Positions 34,340 through 44,037 of a stretch of DNA of 64,000 nt are shown here, one piece after another. The stretch comes from WTJO01 sp965660165. Its GTDB lineage: Bacteria > Pseudomonadota > Alphaproteobacteria > Puniceispirillales > Puniceispirillaceae. Both the position numbers and the translations under genes were made by a program. The stretch's first letter is position 1. Each line of letters begins with the position of its first letter. Under the pieces are notes generated by a model. That model made no database searches. It had not been told where the DNA came from and saw only the letters and a list, made by a program, of their open reading frames with translations. The stretch is taken from NCBI GenBank assembly GCA_965660165.1, contig CBFHYU010000004.1, positions 24,393 through 88,392 of the forward strand, read 5' to 3'.

Positions 34340-35493
34340 CGTCTGAGCCAATAGATAATTCTGAGCGTTATGCGGCATTTAACGATTCTAAATTGCTTGA
34401 TTTACTGCCATTTCCAGTGCTGGTGATTAACCAAGAGGCCCGTTTTACATGGCTTAATCATGCGGCTGAAGCATTTTTTGATAGCTCGCGCGCCATGCTT
34501 GTTGGTAGTAAGCTTGCTCTTTTCTTTGCGGCAGATAGTCCGATTTTCTCTTTAATAGACAGGTCAAGAACATCAGGCAGGTCTGTAAGTGACAGTTCTG
34601 TGTCATTTTACAGCCCAAAATTCGGGGCAAGGCGCGGTGATGTGAATCTGGTGCCTATTATGGGTGCAAAAGGCGCTGTTTCTGAGCTAATTATCACCAT
34701 TCATGAGCAAACAAGCTTTCGGCAGTTTGAAGATATGAACCAGTTTAAGGGCGCTGCACTATCAATGTCGAAAATGACTGCGTTACTATCTCATGAGATA
34801 AAAAATCCACTTGCTGGCATAAAAGGGGCAGCACAGCTTCTGCAGATGGAGTTGCCAGATCAAAACCATGAGCTGAGCGAGATGATCGTCACAGAAGCAG
34901 ATCGTATTACCTCATTGCTAAACAGGATTGAGACATTTTCGGTTGATGCACCGCTATCGCTGGATAATATCAATATCCATGAAGTCATCGACCATGCATT
35001 GCGGGTCACACGCGCGTCATTTGGACGGCATTTATCGATTGAACGTCATTATGACCCCTCACTTCCCTTTATCGATGCAGATAGAGAGTTGCTGGTACAA
35101 TGTTTTCTGAATCTATTCAAAAATGCATCTGAAGCTACTGAAAAAAATGGGCGGCTGAAAATCAGAACTTCGTATAATCTGGCACGATATATGGCGCAAT
35201 CAGCTACAAGAAAGCTTGTTCATCTGCCACTTCAGATCGAGATTGAAGATAGTGGAAGCGGCATTTCAGATGAGGTGGCAGCACATATTTTTGAGCCATT
35301 TATATCAACAAAAACTCAAGGGTCTGGATTGGGGTTGGCTATGGTTGCCTCTATTATTTCAGATCATGGCGGGACAGTCTCGTTAAAACCAGTGCCAGCA
35401 GGTAGCTGTTTTGTAATCAATCTGCCGTTAAGTGACACTGTGCAAAACCAGCAACTTCCGCAATCATTAGATAGTGAAAGTCGCGGGCAATGA
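34336..35493 (+). CDS. ntrB: Nitrogen regulation sensor histidine kinase NtrB
   Basis: Cytoplasmic two-component kinase that normally controls NtrC under the signal of PII proteins. The 385-residue protein has an N-terminal PAS domain (about 20-130), the phospho-acceptor H153 in LSHEIKNPLAG, an N-box (LFKNASEATEKNG) and G-box EDSGSGISDEV with GSGLGLAMV. There are no membrane helices, as expected for NtrB. It overlaps dusB and ntrC by 4 bases each, so the three are translated together. Confidence 0.95.
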   Translation: MTSEPIDNSERYAAFNDSKLLDLLPFPVLVINQEARFTWLNHAAEAFFDSSRAMLVGSKLALFFAADSPIFSLIDRSRTSGRSVSDSSVSFYSPKFGARRGDVNLVPIMGAKGAVSELIITIHEQTSFRQFEDMNQFKGAALSMSKMTALLSHEIKNPLAGIKGAAQLLQMELPDQNHELSEMIVTEADRITSLLNRIETFSVDAPLSLDNINIHEVIDHALRVTRASFGRHLSIERHYDPSLPFIDADRELLVQCFLNLFKNASEATEKNGRLKIRTSYNLARYMAQSATRKLVHLPLQIEIEDSGSGISDEVAAHIFEPFISTKTQGSGLGLAMVASIISDHGGTVSLKPVPAGSCFVINLPLSDTVQNQQLPQSLDSESRGQ

Positions 35494-36902
35494 CAAAACC
35501 ACCTCAGATTATTGTAGCTGATGATGACCGTTCAGTTAGGATGGTGATTGTTCATGCGTTGAATAAACAGGGCTATCAGGTAGTTGCAGCATCTACCATC
35601 GCATCTATGTGGGATTTATTGCAAGCTGGCACAGCTGAATTGCTGATCACAGATATTGGTTTTCCAGATGGGGATGCGCTTGAATTATTGCCGCGTATTC
35701 AGGATAAATATCCAGATATTACCATCATTATGATGAGCGCGAGGGCGAATTTGCTAACCGCTATCAGAACACAGCAAAATGATGTATTTGATTATCTGCC
35801 CAAGCCGTTTGAGCTAAAGGCATTGCTTGCCACTGTAAAGCGCGCCCTAACCTTAGGGAATGCGGATAATTTGCAAGATCAGATTGCTGTTACCCCATCT
35901 AGGATTTCACCTTCTTTGATGGGTAAATCACCTGCAATGCAACTTACATTTAAGATGATGACGCGGTTTGTAGCCCAAAATAGCGCTGTGCTAATTCAGG
36001 CTGAGCAGGGGACAAACAAGCTGGATATTGCTCAGACAATGCTTGAGATGAGCGGGCTTGCCACACTATCTCTTCTTGATGTTGATTTGGCGAAAATCGA
36101 ACCAGACACACAATTTGAAACATTATTTAGTGCCAAAGGCATTTTAGATAGAGCTGCAGAAAAAGCGCTATTTATCAATGGAATAGAATTTCTGACCTCA
36201 GATGCACAAACTAGCCTTGCCCAAATGCTTTCCTTTACCAATGGCCAGCTATTTACGCCGCCAAAACGACTATTTATCGGCACAGCAACAAATTTGAAGC
36301 TGATGGTAGAGCAAGGGTTATTCAGGGAAGATTTGTATGATATTTTATCTGTATCAACACTGCGTATCCCTGCTTTGCGAGATAGAAAACAAGATATTAA
36401 CACCCTTGCGCAGCATTTTTGTGAGGTTGAAAATAGACAGAAATCAACATCTAAAATGCTAGCGCCAGAAAGTTTTTCAATTTTACAAAATCATCATTGG
36501 CCATTAAATATCAAAGAATTAAACGAAATTATTCAGAAATCACATGAATTAACAAAAGGAGAGGTGATTTCTGCTGAAACGATTGATGGCGAGATTAGAA
36601 ATGCTCAGATGAACACCATGCATCAGCACAATCGCCAGCTTTCAAGCGATGTGCAATATCATCTGGATAAATATTTCAATTCTCTTGGGGGTGAAATGCC
36701 AGCACCTGATTTATATCAGCGGATATTGCATGAAATTGAACGCCCGTTATTGGTTAGTACATTGCGTTTCACAAAGGGCAACCAGATCAAAGCGGCAGAG
36801 ATTTTAGGGTTGAACCGAAACACCTTGCGAAAAAAGATTAGAGAGTTAAAACTTTCAACAAGACGCGCAGATTATCGAAATCAAGATGGATATTCAGGAT
36901 AA
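35490..36902 (+). CDS. ntrC: NtrC-family response regulator with a degenerate AAA+ domain
   Basis: Partner of NtrB. 470 residues: a receiver domain with D55 (TDIGFPDG) and an intact acidic pocket, an AAA+-derived central domain (about 145-385), and a Fis-type helix-turn-helix (about 430-465, KAAEILGLNRNTLRKKIREL). The central domain is badly eroded. Walker A, normally GESGTGKE, reads AEQGTNKL at 171-178; the Walker B acidic pair is replaced (ALFINGIEFL); and no GAFTGA sigma-54 loop exists. It can hardly act as a sigma-54 ATPase activator. A sigma-54-independent role, as known for Rhodobacter capsulatus NtrC, is inferred. DNA-binding and phosphorylation parts look intact. Confidence 0.9.
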   Translation: MTKPPQIIVADDDRSVRMVIVHALNKQGYQVVAASTIASMWDLLQAGTAELLITDIGFPDGDALELLPRIQDKYPDITIIMMSARANLLTAIRTQQNDVFDYLPKPFELKALLATVKRALTLGNADNLQDQIAVTPSRISPSLMGKSPAMQLTFKMMTRFVAQNSAVLIQAEQGTNKLDIAQTMLEMSGLATLSLLDVDLAKIEPDTQFETLFSAKGILDRAAEKALFINGIEFLTSDAQTSLAQMLSFTNGQLFTPPKRLFIGTATNLKLMVEQGLFREDLYDILSVSTLRIPALRDRKQDINTLAQHFCEVENRQKSTSKMLAPESFSILQNHHWPLNIKELNEIIQKSHELTKGEVISAETIDGEIRNAQMNTMHQHNRQLSSDVQYHLDKYFNSLGGEMPAPDLYQRILHEIERPLLVSTLRFTKGNQIKAAEILGLNRNTLRKKIRELKLSTRRADYRNQDGYSG

Positions 36903-39138
36903 AGACAAGGCGATGAATAAAGCGGTTATCACGCCAGATGAACAGCCTGCAGATAAACAGCGTTTATCGCGTAAAATACCGTTTATCTATCGCAATATCT
37001 TTGCCTATTTTGTGCTGTTTCTGTCCTTTGGGCTTGGTGGTTCAATTTATCTGGCATTATCTAGCGTCAAAGATGTATCCATCAATTCAGAGCTAATTAT
37101 GCTCAGCCTGCTTGCCGCTGTGCTGATTATGGGGGTGATGCTATATCTGGTTGGCGGCCGTCTGCTCAGAATATGGCAGGAACGCAAAGCGAAACAGGCA
37201 GGCGCTCAGCTTCATTTGAGGCTTGCCATCTTATTTGCGGGCATTGCCGCTATACCATCAATTCTGGTGGCATTATTTGCCGTATCAATTCTTGATCAGT
37301 CATTGCGCGGTTGGTTTGCAGACCGTATCTCAACAGCCGTGTCAGAATCTGTTGAGATTGCAAATTCCTATTATAATGAGCATGCAGGCTCCGTTAGCGC
37401 CCAGCTGTTGATTATGGCAAATGACATAAATCGCGAAGCCCCACGCCTGCTTAATTCATCACAACGGCTGAATGAGTATATTTCAAATCAAACTGTGCTT
37501 CGGAATCTGTCTGAAAGTGTGATTATTGATGGTACTGGTCAGGTATTAGCAAAATCCCGTTTTGCCTTTGCGATTACCTTTACCACAATAGATGAGACGT
37601 TAATCGAACAGGCACGCTCTGGTGATGTGGTGCAAATAAAATTGCCTGATAGCAACAAGATTCAGGCTTTGATCAAGCTAAATTCATTTGTTGATGCCTA
37701 TCTGCTAGTAGGCAGATATATTGATGAAGATGTGTTATCTGCGATTGACCGAACACGGGTTGCGGCCGAAGATTATCAGTCATTATTGATACGCCAATTT
37801 GATTTACAACTTAGCTTTGCCGTTATGTTTTCTGTAGTAGCTATTTTGATGGTATTATCTTCATTATGGCTTGGGCTTAATCTAGCAAATTCTATTGTAA
37901 ATCCGCTTGTACGGGTAATCGCAGCAGCAGACGAGGTTAGGGCGGGCAACTGGCGCACGCGGGTTGATGAATATGATGATGTAGATGAAATTTCCAGATT
38001 AGGCACTAGCTTTAACAGGATGCTAGACGAGCTATCCTCATCTCGCGAACAGCTGGTTCAGGCTAACCACCAACTTGATGCCAGACGTGAATTTACAGAA
38101 GCTGTACTTGGCGGGGTGTCGTCAGGGGTGATTGGTATGGATGAACATACCAGAATTACCTTACCAAATGATGCGGCATGCAAAATTTTGAATAAGACAC
38201 AGCAAGCGTTGTTTGGGATGAAACTATCTGATGCAGTGCCAGAATTTGTTGTGTTGCTGAAAGATGTTCATGCCGCCAAAAAATCAAAACAGGTGATTAA
38301 AAGCCAGATTGAACTCACCGTGCAAGGCAAACGTATTATTGTTCTTGTCCAGATAACCAAAGAGACAGTTGAAGGCAGGCTGGTAGGCTATGTGCTTACC
38401 TTTGATGATATAACAGATTTGCTTTCTGCCCAAAGAAAGGCAGCATGGGCAGATGTTGCACGGCGGATTGCCCATGAAATTAAAAACCCGCTTACCCCTA
38501 TCACCCTCGCATCAGACAGGCTGATTAAGAAATATCTACCTGATGATCCTGCTGAGCAGGCGCGATTTAAGGAATATGTGTCAATTATCAGCCGTCAAGT
38601 TGATGATATTGGCAGAATGGTTGATGAATTTTCAAAATTTGCCCGAATGCCATCGCCTGTATTCCAGAAAATTGATATTTATAAACTTGTTACAGAACAT
38701 AAATTGCTATTTGCCTCTTCAGAAAGCAAGCGTATCAAGATCGATATAGAAAGAATTGACGCGCCTATATTGATTGAGGCAGATTCAGGTTTAATGCGGC
38801 AAATGATGACGAATATCTTGAAAAATGCATCAGAAAGTATGGTAGAGGCTGATGTTGATGCGCCTCTGATCAAAATAAATTTTGACACAGACCCAGCTAA
38901 GGAAGGCTCAATCACCATGAGCATTGTGGATACAGGGCCAGGCTTTTCAGGCAGTCAGCTAGAACAATATCTTGAACCGTATGTGACGACCCGTGAAAAA
39001 GGCACAGGGCTTGGGCTGGCGATTGTGCAAAAAATCATTGCAGAACATAAAGGCTCTATTCATCTTGGAAATCACCCTAATGGCGGCGGTATCGTAAAGA
39101 TTACTTTGCCGCTTGCATCTTCGGAGATAGCAGCGTGA
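36886..39138 (+). CDS. ntrY: NtrY membrane sensor histidine kinase
   Basis: Sensor of the NtrYX pair, linked in alphaproteobacteria to nitrogen, redox and envelope control. 750 residues: N-terminal membrane helices (about 32-55, 62-84 and 106-127), a periplasmic/sensor stretch, another helix near 308-330, a HAMP domain (about 330-385), a PAS domain (about 400-500), H530 in IAHEIKNPLTPI, an N-box and DTGPGFSG/GTGLGLAIV ATP-binding boxes. ATG 36886 overlaps ntrC by 17 bases; ATG 36913 is an equally possible start and neither has a strong ribosome-binding site. The stop overlaps ntrX by 4 bases. Confidence 0.93.
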   Translation: MDIQDKDKAMNKAVITPDEQPADKQRLSRKIPFIYRNIFAYFVLFLSFGLGGSIYLALSSVKDVSINSELIMLSLLAAVLIMGVMLYLVGGRLLRIWQERKAKQAGAQLHLRLAILFAGIAAIPSILVALFAVSILDQSLRGWFADRISTAVSESVEIANSYYNEHAGSVSAQLLIMANDINREAPRLLNSSQRLNEYISNQTVLRNLSESVIIDGTGQVLAKSRFAFAITFTTIDETLIEQARSGDVVQIKLPDSNKIQALIKLNSFVDAYLLVGRYIDEDVLSAIDRTRVAAEDYQSLLIRQFDLQLSFAVMFSVVAILMVLSSLWLGLNLANSIVNPLVRVIAAADEVRAGNWRTRVDEYDDVDEISRLGTSFNRMLDELSSSREQLVQANHQLDARREFTEAVLGGVSSGVIGMDEHTRITLPNDAACKILNKTQQALFGMKLSDAVPEFVVLLKDVHAAKKSKQVIKSQIELTVQGKRIIVLVQITKETVEGRLVGYVLTFDDITDLLSAQRKAAWADVARRIAHEIKNPLTPITLASDRLIKKYLPDDPAEQARFKEYVSIISRQVDDIGRMVDEFSKFARMPSPVFQKIDIYKLVTEHKLLFASSESKRIKIDIERIDAPILIEADSGLMRQMMTNILKNASESMVEADVDAPLIKINFDTDPAKEGSITMSIVDTGPGFSGSQLEQYLEPYVTTREKGTGLGLAIVQKIIAEHKGSIHLGNHPNGGGIVKITLPLASSEIAA

Positions 39139-40517
39139 GTGTTGAAATTTTAATCGTTGATGATGAGCCAGATATTCGCTCGCTTATTGCGCTGACGCTT
39201 GAAGATGAGGGATTTCAGACAGTGCAGGCGTCAAATGCTGAAGAAGCACGAAATTTTATCGCCTCACGCCCGCCTTCATGCATTATTCTAGATATTTGGA
39301 TGCGAGATTCAGATATGGATGGGCTTGAAACCTTGAAATGGTGCCAATCTGTCTATCCTGAAGTACCTGTTCTGATGATTTCGGGGCATGGCACAATCGA
39401 AACCGCAGTTCAGGCTATTCGTCTTGGTGCCTATGATTTTATCGAAAAGCCATTTAAGGCAGAACGCTTAATTTTAACAGTACGAAAAGCGCTTCATCAC
39501 CAAAAGATTGAGCGCGAAAACGCCGAATTGCGGGCACGTGCGAAGCAGGTTGAAATTAGCAACCTTACAGGCCAGTCATCTGCGGTAAGACAGCTTACTA
39601 CCTCAATAAGCAAGGTTGCGCCTACCTCATCACGGGTATTGATTCTAGGCCCATCTGGTTCTGGCAAAGAAACGGTAGCTCGGCTTATCCATCAGCAATC
39701 AGCCCAAAGTGAGGGCGCATTTGTGCTTGCGCCATGTGCAACCATGCCAGCCACAGAGGCAGATTTACAGCTATTTGGCTCGGAAAGCCTAAGCGGTAGC
39801 CGCAGGGTGATAGGATTGCTAGAGCAAGCGCATCAAGGCACCTTATATCTGCATGAAATTTGTAACTTGCCGCTTGAAACACAGGCAAAGCTTGTACGTG
39901 CTGTTACAGAACAGCGATTTAAGCGGGTAGGGGGGATGGTTGATGTTGCGGTTGATGTGCGGATTATTTCTGCCTCGCGCCGTGACCTTAGTCAGGCGAT
40001 AGCAGATAAAACCTTGCTTGAAGATTTATATTACCGATTATCTGTGGTGACCTTAATTGTGCCGCCTCTGCGTGAAAGAAGAGAGGATATTGCACCTTTG
40101 GTAAAGCTGTTTGCGCAGCTTAGCGCAGAACAATTCGGCAAAACTGTGCCAAAATTTGGAGATGATTTGCTAAATGCGATGCGGGCTTATGACTGGCCAG
40201 GCTCAGTCTTGCAATTGCGAAATATTGTTGAATCAATGGTTATTTTGAATGATGGTAGAAAAGGGGCTGTTTTAGGTGTGGATGATTTGCCAGCTGATAT
40301 CACCTCTACCAGCGCAGATGATACCAACAATATCCTTGAGCAGGGATTATCTATGGCATTAAGAGACGCACGCGAATTATTTGAAAAATATTATATGAGC
40401 GCCCAATTAAGCCGTTTTGACGGCAATATTTCGCAAATGGCAAAATTTGTCGGCATGGAACGTTCAGCATTACACAGAAAGCTGAAAACACTTGATATTA
40501 TGGGTGAGCAGGAATAG
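39135..40517 (+). CDS. ntrX: NtrX response regulator
   Basis: Partner of NtrY. 460 residues: receiver domain with D53 (ILDIWMRDSDMDG), AAA+ domain with intact Walker A GPSGSGKE (172-179), and a C-terminal Fis-type helix (NISQMAKFVGMERSALHRKL). Like other alphaproteobacterial NtrX it lacks the GAFTGA loop, so it is not a classical sigma-54 activator. Here the Walker B aspartate is also a histidine (H240 in TLYLHEI), which would reduce ATP hydrolysis. Co-transcribed with ntrY. Confidence 0.92.
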   Translation: MSVEILIVDDEPDIRSLIALTLEDEGFQTVQASNAEEARNFIASRPPSCIILDIWMRDSDMDGLETLKWCQSVYPEVPVLMISGHGTIETAVQAIRLGAYDFIEKPFKAERLILTVRKALHHQKIERENAELRARAKQVEISNLTGQSSAVRQLTTSISKVAPTSSRVLILGPSGSGKETVARLIHQQSAQSEGAFVLAPCATMPATEADLQLFGSESLSGSRRVIGLLEQAHQGTLYLHEICNLPLETQAKLVRAVTEQRFKRVGGMVDVAVDVRIISASRRDLSQAIADKTLLEDLYYRLSVVTLIVPPLRERREDIAPLVKLFAQLSAEQFGKTVPKFGDDLLNAMRAYDWPGSVLQLRNIVESMVILNDGRKGAVLGVDDLPADITSTSADDTNNILEQGLSMALRDARELFEKYYMSAQLSRFDGNISQMAKFVGMERSALHRKLKTLDIMGEQE

Positions 40518-40603
40518 ACAGCCTGATAATAAGATTATGCTGTGAGCTATGAGATTGCTATCTAGCAGTTCTAGATGAACAGGTACAGGCGGTAGGAGCT
40601 ATA

Positions 40604-41983
40604 ATGAAAATAGTCATTTGTGGCGCAGGGTTGGTCGGAAACGCGATTGCCAGACACCTCTCTGCCGAGGGCAATGATGTAACGGTGATAGACCATGATG
40701 CTGAGAGATTACAGCGCATTGTGGATGTAGCAGATGTGAGCGCTGTTCAAGGTGTGGCCTCACACCCTAATATGTTGCGACAAGCAGGGATGGCAGATGC
40801 AGAATTGCTGATCGCCGTTACAGAATCTGACGAGATCAATATGGTCGCCTGTCAGGTTGCCCAAACTATTTTTGGCACGCCAGCAAAAATTGCGCGGCTT
40901 AGATCGCGCGCCTATCTTGAGCCTGAGGTAAAACAGCTCTACAGCCCTGAAAACCTGCCTATTGACCATATTATCTCGCCTGAAATTGAAGTATCTCAAG
41001 CGGTTGGTCGCCAATTAAGCTTGCCTGGTGCGTTTGATATGAAAGATATGGCAGATGGCAAGATCAGGCTGATTGGTGTTGTATGCCATGAAAGCTGCCC
41101 TATATTGGCAACCCCGTTACGTCATCTTACAGATTTATTTCCCGGCCTTGCCATGACCATTATTGCTATCTTGCGAGGTAGTGAGGTAATTGTGCCTCGT
41201 AATGGTCAGGATATGCTTCAGCCAGGCGACAGGGTATATTTTGTGTGTGATACCAATCAAACCCAACGGGCAATGGCCAGCTTTGGCTATGGCGATGAGG
41301 TGGTACATAATGTTGTGATCGCTGGTGGTGGTAATATCGGCCTATTGCTTGCCCAAGATATTGAAGCCCGTTTCGAAGGTACAGTCTGTCATATTATCGA
41401 AAGAGATAAAGCACAGGCGCATTTTCTGGCGCAACAGCTTCAGCGCACCTCTGTTACCTGCGGAAATTCACTTGATGGCGATATCCTAAAAGAGGCTGGT
41501 GTTGCGTCCACCGAGACCTTTGTTGCGGTTTCAGATGATGATGAGGTAAATATTCTATCTGCATTGCTGGCAAAACGAATGGGGGCTATGCATTCAGTGG
41601 CGCTCGTGAATATGCCCGGTTTTGTGCCCTTGATAAGCACATTGGGGGTTGATGCTGTGATTAACCCTCCGCAAATCACCGTATCATCTATTTTAGAACA
41701 TATCAGGCGTGGGCGAATTGTGGATGTCCATTCAGTTGTTGAAGGGCTTGGTGAGGTGCTTGAAGCTGTAACCTTGCCAGGATCTTCATTGGTTGGCAGG
41801 CCATTGCGAGATTCACGAATTCCAAAAGGTGTGTCTATTGGCGCTATTTTGCGAAATGATCAAGTGATTGCTGCGCGTGGTGATACCGTGATAGAAGAGG
41901 GCGATCATGTCATCTTATTTGCCCGTCATGGACGCGCTGGACGCGCAGAAGCAATTTTGAGCGATAGTAACGAGTATTTTTAA
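40604..41983 (+). CDS. trkA: Trk system potassium uptake protein TrkA
   Basis: Cytoplasmic regulatory subunit of the TrkH/G potassium channel. 459 residues as a tandem duplication: two Rossmann NAD-binding RCK domains (GAGLVGNAIARHL at the start and AGGGNIGLLLAQD near 245), each followed by a TrkA-C ligand-binding domain. No trkH is in the window. Its position after ntrYX matches the usual alphaproteobacterial order. Confidence 0.95.
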   Translation: MKIVICGAGLVGNAIARHLSAEGNDVTVIDHDAERLQRIVDVADVSAVQGVASHPNMLRQAGMADAELLIAVTESDEINMVACQVAQTIFGTPAKIARLRSRAYLEPEVKQLYSPENLPIDHIISPEIEVSQAVGRQLSLPGAFDMKDMADGKIRLIGVVCHESCPILATPLRHLTDLFPGLAMTIIAILRGSEVIVPRNGQDMLQPGDRVYFVCDTNQTQRAMASFGYGDEVVHNVVIAGGGNIGLLLAQDIEARFEGTVCHIIERDKAQAHFLAQQLQRTSVTCGNSLDGDILKEAGVASTETFVAVSDDDEVNILSALLAKRMGAMHSVALVNMPGFVPLISTLGVDAVINPPQITVSSILEHIRRGRIVDVHSVVEGLGEVLEAVTLPGSSLVGRPLRDSRIPKGVSIGAILRNDQVIAARGDTVIEEGDHVILFARHGRAGRAEAILSDSNEYF

Positions 41984-42039
41984 CATCTAACTGCCTAGCA
42001 TGCACAAAACGCATCTTGCAGGTGAAATGGAATGATAGA

Positions 42040-42882
42040 ATGTCCCGAATTGCCTATGTAAATGGACGTTATACCCGTCATAACGAAGCCGCCATCCATA
42101 TTGAAGATAGAGGCTATCAATTTGGTGATGGTATTTATGAGGTTATCACTGTTATCAATGGCACGCTGTATGACTGTGATGGGCATTTGGCACGGCTAAA
42201 GCGCTCGCTGGCAGAAATATCTCTAGACAGTCCTATATCTGAAGAGGTGTTGCGTTTGGTGATGATGCGTCTTATGGCGATGAATAAGCTCAAAAATGGT
42301 TCTATTTATCTTCAGATTACGCGTGGTGTTGCCAGACGAGATCATAAATTCCCCAAAGAAGCGCAGCCAGCGCTTGTGATGACCGTTAAACATGTGAAAG
42401 TACCCGCTCGTCAGCATGAAGAGGGGGCAAAAGCGATTATTGTAGATGATTTACGCTGGGCAAGACGGGATATTAAAACCATTCAGCTATTGCCAAACTG
42501 CCTTGCAAAACAGGCAGCTGCTGAGCAAGGCGCATATGAAGCGATTATGACCATGCCAGATGGCACTGTCTCTGAAGGATCATCCTCAAATGTATGGATA
42601 GTAACCTCAGAAAACACGCTGGTAACACGCCCTGCAAACTATGACATTCTAAATGGCATTACCCGTCAAGCGATTGAAAAGATAGCTAAAAACCGACAGT
42701 TAACGGTTGAGTTTCGCAACTTTGACACAACAGAAATGCTGGCAGCAAAAGAGGTGTTTGTAACAAGCGCTACATCTTTGGCAACAGCGATCACACAGAT
42801 AGATGAGCATGTGATTTCAGATGGAAATGTCGGCGAGATAGCCCGCGCCTTACGGGCAGATTATTTAACATCAGCGCAATAG
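42040..42882 (+). CDS. dat: D-amino acid aminotransferase (class IV, PLP)
   Basis: PLP-dependent transaminase of fold type IV; D-alanine aminotransferases supply D-Ala and D-Glu for peptidoglycan, and related members act on branched-chain amino acids. About 280 residues from ATG 42040, with RGYQFGDGIYEV, catalytic K157 in NCLAKQAAAEQGA and cofactor-contacting E179 in TVSEGSSSNVW. A TTG at 42016 also opens the frame but ATG is preferred. The D-amino acid rather than branched-chain assignment rests on the trkA-dat-hfq neighbourhood and motif feel, so it is moderate. Confidence 0.85.
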   Translation: MSRIAYVNGRYTRHNEAAIHIEDRGYQFGDGIYEVITVINGTLYDCDGHLARLKRSLAEISLDSPISEEVLRLVMMRLMAMNKLKNGSIYLQITRGVARRDHKFPKEAQPALVMTVKHVKVPARQHEEGAKAIIVDDLRWARRDIKTIQLLPNCLAKQAAAEQGAYEAIMTMPDGTVSEGSSSNVWIVTSENTLVTRPANYDILNGITRQAIEKIAKNRQLTVEFRNFDTTEMLAAKEVFVTSATSLATAITQIDEHVISDGNVGEIARALRADYLTSAQ

Positions 42883-42945
42883 GTAGCAATCTAGCTGTCT
42901 TTATATTATCCTTGATGTAAATAATATGACAGAGGCGCATTCGCT

Positions 42946-43185
42946 ATGGATAAGCATAATCTTCAAGATATATTTTTGAATCAGGCGCGAAAACAGCATG
43001 TTGCTGTTACCGTTTTTCTGATGAATGGCGTGAAATTGCAAGGGGTTATCACTTGGTTTGATAATTATTCTGTGCTGTTAAAACGTGATGGCCATATCCA
43101 GCTTATCTATAAGCACGCAATTTCGACTATTATGCCTACCTCTGTTCTAGATTTATCAGAATTCCCTGATGTAGATGATGCCTAA
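42946..43185 (+). CDS. hfq: RNA chaperone Hfq
   Basis: Hexameric Sm-like protein that pairs small RNAs with messenger RNAs. The 79-residue protein has the Sm1 region (LQDIFLNQARKQHVAVTVFL and MNGVKLQGVI) and the Sm2 motif YKHAIST. It lacks the long C-terminal tail of the E. coli protein, as is usual in alphaproteobacteria. The stop overlaps the next gene by 11 bases. Confidence 0.97.
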   Translation: MDKHNLQDIFLNQARKQHVAVTVFLMNGVKLQGVITWFDNYSVLLKRDGHIQLIYKHAISTIMPTSVLDLSEFPDVDDA

Positions 43186-44020
43186 GCGCCTGTCAGAGCT
43201 ATCCTATAATGCGCATCTTTGTAACTCGGTCATTGCTTCATTAGAATATGTAGCAACTGAGATTATTATGCCCTATTTTGGCAGGCTTGATACGCATATG
43301 ATCGACACAAAATCCAGTGATACAGATTTTGTAACCATCGCAGATACACAAGCAGAACTTCATCTGGCAGAAGATTTATCCTCTCTTATCAGCGGGTCAA
43401 TCATTATTGGCGAAGAAAGTGAAGCCAGAACTTCAACTATGCGTCAATATTGGCCAGATGGTGTGGTATGGGTTATTGATCCGCTTGATGGAACAAGAAA
43501 CTTTGTAAATAAAAACAATAAATTCTGCTCAATGGTTACATTAGTACATGATGGCATAGCGATGGCAGCATGGATTTACCGAGCTTCCGAAAAAGACTGT
43601 TTTTTTGCGCAGAAAGATAAGGGGGTATATCATCTAGGCGGCGATGGCGCGCAAAAATGTATGCCAGCGGGTCAGGCAAGTTTTGAAGATGCTTTGGGCA
43701 CAGCAAATGCGATGGGGTTTGCTGAGCCGCTGAGGACAGAGGTTCGGGCGCGACTAAAAACCCATAAAGGCAGATATCATATTGGCTCTGCTGGTCTTGA
43801 TGCGGTCGCAATCGCGCAAGGTAGATCAGAATTTATCATGCATTCAAAACTAACCCCATGGGATAGCCTACCTGTAAGCTTATTTGCGCAGGAATTGGGA
43901 TTTGTGGTGAAGATGGCAGAAGATGAAACAGAGTTTACGCCTCTGAAAACAGGGATATTGATGATAGCAAGAGATGACACCATGTGGCAGTCATTCAAGC
44001 AATTTGTATATGGCAATTAG
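43175..44020 (+). CDS. Inositol monophosphatase family phosphatase
   Basis: 281-residue Mg-dependent sugar/nucleotide phosphatase. Metal-binding motifs are GEESE (about 88), WVIDPLDGTRNFV (about 107-119) and WDSLPVSLFAQELG (about 229). The family contains inositol monophosphatase, histidinol-phosphatase HisN and 3'(2'),5'-bisphosphate nucleotidase CysQ; sequence alone does not separate them here. It overlaps hfq by 11 bases, occupying the place where hflX is usually found in this gene order. Confidence 0.88.
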   Translation: MMPKRLSELSYNAHLCNSVIASLEYVATEIIMPYFGRLDTHMIDTKSSDTDFVTIADTQAELHLAEDLSSLISGSIIIGEESEARTSTMRQYWPDGVVWVIDPLDGTRNFVNKNNKFCSMVTLVHDGIAMAAWIYRASEKDCFFAQKDKGVYHLGGDGAQKCMPAGQASFEDALGTANAMGFAEPLRTEVRARLKTHKGRYHIGSAGLDAVAIAQGRSEFIMHSKLTPWDSLPVSLFAQELGFVVKMAEDETEFTPLKTGILMIARDDTMWQSFKQFVYGN

Positions 44021-44037
44021 ATAAAGATTGTTGAAGG

